64,000 bases of DNA from Bombiscardovia asteroides_K (GTDB lineage Bacteria > Actinomycetota > Actinomycetes > Actinomycetales > Bifidobacteriaceae). The stretch covers positions 992,001 through 1,056,000 of the forward strand of contig NZ_CP181447.1 in NCBI RefSeq assembly GCF_048001765.1. The letters run 5' to 3'. Positions 60,171-64,000 of this stretch are shown here, piece after piece; the first letter of the stretch is position 1; every line of letters begins with the position of its first letter. Made by a program: the position numbers and the translations under genes. The notes beneath the pieces are model-generated. The model did not search any database, was not told where the DNA came from, and was given only the letters and a program-made list of their open reading frames with translations.

Positions 60171-60845
60171 TCACTCGTGGTTGGGGTTGGCAGGCTGCGG
60201 GTTGCGGCTCATGTCCTTGGCGACGTGACTGATCCGCTGCCAGACAGTGACGACGCCCAGCAGGGCCAGCAATACCAGGAAGCAGCTGAGCACGGCCAGG
60301 GGCAGCCCGGCCCCGGTCAGGGCCATGCCCACCAGGATGATGACCAGCCGGTCGGACCTGGTGGCAATGCCGTTCTTGGCCTCGAAGCCCTCCGCCTCGG
60401 CCCGGGCCCGGGCGTAGGAGGTGACGAAGGAGGTCATGATGGCGAAGAGTGCGGCAGCCATGCCCACCTGGGCCCAGATGTCGGGTCCCTGGTGGCTGCC
60501 ATCTGCCACCCAGGCCAGCTCGTGGCGGCGCAGGTAGATGATGACCCCGGTCAGGACGGCCCAGTCGGCAATCCGGTCAAGGGTGGAGTCCAGGAAGCCC
60601 CCGAACTGGGTGCCACCGCCGGTCAGCGCGGCCACGGAACCATCCAGGGAGTCGAAGGCCACCAGGATGGCCAGGACGATGGCCCCGGGCAGGAGCCAGC
60701 CGGTGAACCCGGTCAGGATGGCAACCAGTGTGGTGCCTACGGCTCCGCTGATGGTGACACCGTTGGCGCTCACGCCCAGACGAACCAGGCCGCGGGCGAT
60801 GGGGGCGATGATGCGCTTCCAGGGGCGCCGTAGATGCTCGAACAT
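60171..60845 (-). CDS. pgsA: CDP-alcohol phosphatidyltransferase (phosphatidylinositol-phosphate synthase-like)
   Basis: A 224-residue membrane enzyme with about six helices. The CDP-alcohol motif D-x2-DG-x2-A-R-x8-G-x3-D-x3-D is present at residues 65-90 (Asp65, Asp68, Gly69, Ala72, Gly82, Asp86, Asp90), except that the Arg is Ala73. Mycobacterial homologues (PgsA1) join CDP-diacylglycerol with inositol phosphate. The operon of thrS, this gene, an acyltransferase and a PimA-like transferase supports the PI pathway. The missing Arg may be a lineage feature. Confidence 0.88.
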   Translation of the reverse strand: MFEHLRRPWKRIIAPIARGLVRLGVSANGVTISGAVGTTLVAILTGFTGWLLPGAIVLAILVAFDSLDGSVAALTGGGTQFGGFLDSTLDRIADWAVLTGVIIYLRRHELAWVADGSHQGPDIWAQVGMAAALFAIMTSFVTSYARARAEAEGFEAKNGIATRSDRLVIILVGMALTGAGLPLAVLSCFLVLLALLGVVTVWQRISHVAKDMSRNPQPANPNHE

Positions 60846-60848
60846 TGG

Positions 60849-62894
60849 TCAGTCCTGACTGCAGGAGGTGTTTGCTCGGAAGTCGTCTGCCGAGTTGATC
60901 TGGGCGCGGACCTTGATGGCCTCGTTGATCCAGGCGCGGGCCTGCTCCATGGGTACGCCGTTGAGCTGGCTGCCGTCCCGGAAGCGGAAGGAGACCGCGT
61001 TCTTGGAGACATCCTCCTCGCCGGCGATCAGGATGAAGGGGGCCTTGGACTTGGCCGCGTTGCGGATCTTCTTGCCGAAGCGGTCGTCGGAGCGGTCGAT
61101 CTCGCAGCGGACCATGTCGTCGCGCAGCAGATCAAGCAGGTGCTCCAGGTGGGGGGCAAACTCGTCGGCCACGGGCACGGCCTGCACCTGGACCGGGGCC
61201 AGCCAGGCCGGGAAGGCGCCGGCGTAGTGCTCCAGCAGGATGGCGAAGAAGCGTTCGATGGAGCCGAAGAGGGCCCGGTGGATCATGACCGGCCGCTGGT
61301 GGGAGCCGTCGGCGGCGATGTACTCCAGCTGGAAGCGCTCGGGCAGGTTGAAGTCCAGCTGAATGGTGGAGACCTGCCAGGTGCGTCCGATGGCGTCGCG
61401 TGCCTGGACGGAGATCTTGGGCCCATAGAAGGCGGCGCCCTCGGGGTCGTCGACCAGTTCCAGCCCGGAGTCCTTGGCCACCTCGGCCAGGGTGTTGGTG
61501 GCCTCCTCCCAGACCTCGTCGGAGCCGACGAACTTGTTGGGATCCTTGGTGGACAGCTCCAGGTAGAAGTCGTTGAGGCCGAAGTCCTTCAACACCTTGA
61601 GCACGAACTGGAGCAGGTTGGTCAGCTCCCCCTTCATCTGGTCCCTGGTGCAGTAGATGTGGGAGTCGTCCTGGGTCAGGCCGCGCACGCGGGTCAGGCC
61701 GTGGACCTCGCCGGACTTCTCGTAGCGGTAGACGGTGCCGAACTCGAACAGCCGCAGGGGCAGCTCCTTGTAGGAGCGCTGGCGGGACTTGAAGATCAGG
61801 TTGTGCATGGGGCAGTTCATGGGCTTCAGGTAGTAGTCGAAGCCCTGGCGGGTGACCTTGCCGTTGGCGTCCTTCTCCTCGTCCAGGTGCATGGGCGGGT
61901 ACATGCCGTCCTTGTACCACTGCAGATGGCCCGAGATCTCGTAGAGGTGGCCCTTGGTGATGTGCGGGGTCTGCACGAAGGAGTAGCCGTTGCGCCGGTG
62001 CATTTCACGTGAGTAGTCCTCCATGGCGTTGATGACGGCCGCGCCCTTGGGGTGGAAGACGGGCAGACCGGGCCCGATCTCGTCCGGGAAGGAGAAGAGG
62101 TCCATCTCGGCGCCCAGCTTGCGGTGGTCGCGGCGGGCGGCCTCCTCCAGACGGGCGGTGTAGGCCTTCATGTCGTCCTTGTTGGCCCAGGCGGTGCCGT
62201 AGATGCGCTGGAGCATGGGGTTCTTCTCGTCCCCGCGCCAGTAGGCGGCGGCCGTGCGCATGAGCTTGAAGCTGCGGATGTAGCGGGTGTTGGGCAGGTG
62301 GGGGCCCCGGCAGAGGTCCTTCCAGACCGTGTTGCCCTCGCGGTCCAGGTTGTCATACATGGTCAGCTCGCCGCCGGTGGCCACCTCGGTGGCCTCCTCG
62401 CTGTTGATTTCGGCCTCCTTGGCTCCGATCAGCTCCAGCTTGTAGGGCTGGTCGGCCTCCTCCTTGCGGGCCTCCTCTTCGGTGACCACGCGCCGGCGGA
62501 AGCTTTGGGAGGACTTGATGATCCGCTTCATCCGCTGTTCGATCTGCTTGAGGTCGTCGGGGGTGAAGGGCTTGTCCACATCGAAGTCGTAGTAGAAGCC
62601 GTCCTTGATGACCGGGCCGATGCCCAGCTTGGCGTCCGGGCGGATCTCCTGGACGGCCTGGGCCATGACGTGGGTGGCCGAGTGCCGCATGATGGCCAGT
62701 CCCTGGTCGCTCTCCAGGGTGATGGGCTCGACCTTGTCGCCCTCGTGCAGGGGTGTGTAGAGGTCGCGTGGCTGCCCGTTGAGGTCGACGGCGATGATGT
62801 CCTTGTCGTCAGCAAAAAGCTGGACGCCAGTCTGATCCGCCGCCACCTCCTTCCGTTCACCCTTGACGATGATGGAGATGCTCGACTGTGTCAT
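60849..62894 (-). CDS. thrS: Threonyl-tRNA synthetase
   Basis: A 681-residue class II synthetase starting at ATG 62894 (MTQSSISIIVKGERKEV) behind AAGGA. It has the TGS domain, the HxxxH editing domain (MRHSATHVMAQAVQEI), the catalytic core with LKPMNCPMHNLIFKSRQRSY and RVRGLTQDDSHIYCTRDQM, and the C-terminal anticodon-binding domain (APVQVQAVPVADEFAPHLEH). Charges tRNA-Thr. Four bases separate it from the pgsA gene. Confidence 0.97.
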   Translation of the reverse strand: MTQSSISIIVKGERKEVAADQTGVQLFADDKDIIAVDLNGQPRDLYTPLHEGDKVEPITLESDQGLAIMRHSATHVMAQAVQEIRPDAKLGIGPVIKDGFYYDFDVDKPFTPDDLKQIEQRMKRIIKSSQSFRRRVVTEEEARKEEADQPYKLELIGAKEAEINSEEATEVATGGELTMYDNLDREGNTVWKDLCRGPHLPNTRYIRSFKLMRTAAAYWRGDEKNPMLQRIYGTAWANKDDMKAYTARLEEAARRDHRKLGAEMDLFSFPDEIGPGLPVFHPKGAAVINAMEDYSREMHRRNGYSFVQTPHITKGHLYEISGHLQWYKDGMYPPMHLDEEKDANGKVTRQGFDYYLKPMNCPMHNLIFKSRQRSYKELPLRLFEFGTVYRYEKSGEVHGLTRVRGLTQDDSHIYCTRDQMKGELTNLLQFVLKVLKDFGLNDFYLELSTKDPNKFVGSDEVWEEATNTLAEVAKDSGLELVDDPEGAAFYGPKISVQARDAIGRTWQVSTIQLDFNLPERFQLEYIAADGSHQRPVMIHRALFGSIERFFAILLEHYAGAFPAWLAPVQVQAVPVADEFAPHLEHLLDLLRDDMVRCEIDRSDDRFGKKIRNAAKSKAPFILIAGEEDVSKNAVSFRFRDGSQLNGVPMEQARAWINEAIKVRAQINSADDFRANTSCSQD

Positions 62895-62970
62895 GAATGC
62901 CGTCCTTGCTATCGGAGCCCGCGTTACAGGGTGCAGGCTGGACATGGTTATCGAGCCACAGCCTAGGTCG

Positions 62971-63801
62971 TCACTCAGACAAGGAGGGGCCTTTGTTGCC
63001 CATGGAGCGCAGATAATCCTCGGCTTCCCGGACCAGCTCTTCGGCGGCCGGCTCGTCCACCTGGGCCTGGTCGACGTCCATCTCCAGACGGTGGACGTAG
63101 TTGGCCAGGTCGTCGTTGCAGCGCAGCAGCATTCCGGCCTGGGCCTTCCACTCGGCGGCCTTGCGGGGCAGCTCCCCCTCGTCAAGGTGGACGCCGAGCA
63201 TGGCCGAGAGCCTTTGCAGCAGCTGCAGGGTGCCCTGGGCGCACTCGTCGCTGCCCAGGTACTGGGGAACGGAGACCCAGATGGACTCGGTGCTGTAGCC
63301 GTCCTGGGTGGCCAGGGCGTCCAGAACGGTGGGGATGCCTATGGGGCCGGAATGGCCGTCGGTGTCGGTCTTGGGCTGGTCGCCGGCCAGGTCGTCGATG
63401 GGCAGGGGCCTGGTGTGGGGGCAGTCGGCGAACATGGCGCCCAGGGTGATGATGGCCTCGGCCTCATCGTCTTCGGCCCAGTGGATGCTGCGCCGGCAGA
63501 AGTCGCTCCAGTGGTAGTTGGGCTCCGGGCCCATCTCCAGCAGGAGGGTGTGGGTGTCATCAATCCGCACCCGGTAGATCTTGGCGGAGGGCCAGATGAT
63601 CCGCCGCCTGCCCTGCACATGGCAGAGCATGGGCCGTGACATCTGGTAGTCGTAGAACCCGTCGCCCGGAATGCTGCCGATCTCGTGGGACTCGTAGACG
63701 TTCAACAGGTGGCGGATGACGTTGGTCGAGGCTGAGCACGCATCGTTCCAGCCATCGAAGGCGGCCACCATGGTGCAGTGCTGCCTGGCTTCTTCACTCA
63801 T
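62971..63801 (-). CDS. PAC2-family (proteasome assembly chaperone-like) protein
   Basis: A 276-residue protein from ATG 63801 (MSEEARQHCTMVAAFDGWND); an in-frame ATG at 63849 lacks a ribosome site. PAC2 markers are AFDGWNDACSASTNVIRHLL, YDYQMSRPMLCHVQGRRRII, LLLEMGPEPNYHWSDFCRRS and GIPTVLDALATQDG. In actinobacteria PAC2 proteins have been linked to 20S proteasome assembly; bifidobacteria have a proteasome-related gene set. Divergent from the tRNA-Gly gene at the window end. Confidence 0.88.
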   Translation of the reverse strand: MSEEARQHCTMVAAFDGWNDACSASTNVIRHLLNVYESHEIGSIPGDGFYDYQMSRPMLCHVQGRRRIIWPSAKIYRVRIDDTHTLLLEMGPEPNYHWSDFCRRSIHWAEDDEAEAIITLGAMFADCPHTRPLPIDDLAGDQPKTDTDGHSGPIGIPTVLDALATQDGYSTESIWVSVPQYLGSDECAQGTLQLLQRLSAMLGVHLDEGELPRKAAEWKAQAGMLLRCNDDLANYVHRLEMDVDQAQVDEPAAEELVREAEDYLRSMGNKGPSLSE

Positions 63802-63963
63802 ACCTCTCACACTACCGGGAGGAAGCCTTGTATTTCGCGGCTTTGCCATCAGCGGAGGGTGGCTCTATGACGCGGCGACACGCGCTTTTTGCCAAGTGCG
63901 GAGGTCTACGCTACAGTAGTGCAACGTGCTTCGGCAGTCACCACCACGGTGAAAGTTGAAAGT

Positions 63964-64000
63964 GCGGGCATAGCTTAGTTGGTAAAGCGCGACCTTGCCA
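63964..64000 (+). tRNA. tRNA-Gly (GCC), 5' part only
   Basis: GCGGGCATAGCTTAGTTGGT starts a canonical tRNA: seven-base acceptor 5' strand GCGGGCA, D arm TAGC..GGTA, anticodon arm with loop entering CTTGCCA. The anticodon GCC at 63997-63999 indicates glycine. The gene runs past the right edge of the window, so the rest cannot be checked. Confidence 0.9.

Noticed and set aside
57892..63939. Long plus-strand frames opposite thrS, pimA, pgsA and acyltransferase genes
   Set aside because: They are antisense shadows produced by high GC; the minus-strand genes have full conserved motifs.
1..64000. CRISPR arrays, rRNA operons, replication origins, riboswitches
   Set aside because: No regularly spaced repeats, no rRNA sequence, no DnaA-box cluster and no riboswitch consensus were seen on reading both strands.

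Overview
The window reads as a chromosome segment of a Bifidobacterium (or a close Bifidobacteriaceae relative). The support is a high-GC core with a cytidylate kinase-Der fusion, the block sucC-sucD-DUF6350 membrane gene-purH, and the block thrS-pgsA-acyltransferase-pimA-yebC-ruvCAB-yajC, which is an actinobacterial gene order. The species cannot be decided from the sequence alone.

Positions 1 to about 10,900 are a scarred, AT-richer accessory zone. It holds a frameshifted tyrosine-recombinase tail, an IS256-type transposase tail and three diverged copies of a repeat of roughly 150-200 bp, each ending in the 3' (T-arm) part of a tRNA. Between the copies lie a macrolide-type glycosyltransferase, a decayed PadR/ABC/DUF4097 locus and an ABC-F protein. 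The main discovery is at 1157-1436 on the minus strand: two very small tandem genes (47 and 40 codons) that look like precursors of class III (labyrinthopeptin/SapB-like) lanthipeptides. They share a leader starting MG[FY]V[LF]SLQK, and each has exactly two S-x2-S-x3-C motifs. No LanKC synthetase is visible in the window. A lipoprotein gene follows on the same strand.

Positions 10,900 to 41,700 are dense in envelope, sensing and resistance functions: a small XRE regulator with a membrane protein; a YkcC/YkcB-like glycosyltransferase pair; a secreted or anchored alpha/beta hydrolase; a two-component system beside a lantibiotic-immunity-like ABC transporter (ATPase plus two permeases); a MerR-TipAS regulator with a VOC protein; a second two-component system with a 14-TM MFS exporter; an ECF sigma operon that includes an ABC exporter; a ClbS/DfsB-like protein; a MacB/BceAB-like ABC pair preceded by four helically phased direct repeats; a zinc alcohol dehydrogenase; a MagIII-like DNA glycosylase; a HAD phosphatase; an SdpR/SdpI-like pair; and an AT-rich GNAT gene. 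Together these suggest a region devoted to making, sensing and surviving antimicrobials, which is an inference from gene content.

Positions 41,800 to 64,000 are core genome, almost all on the minus strand: cmk-der, rluB, an aquaporin-family gene with a long Ala/Asp/Gln-rich tail (plus strand), DUF3017, aldehyde dehydrogenase, purH, DUF6350, sucD, sucC, apt, yajC, ruvB, ruvA, ruvC, yebC, pimA-like, acyltransferase, pgsA, thrS and a PAC2 gene. The window ends inside a tRNA-Gly(GCC) on the plus strand.
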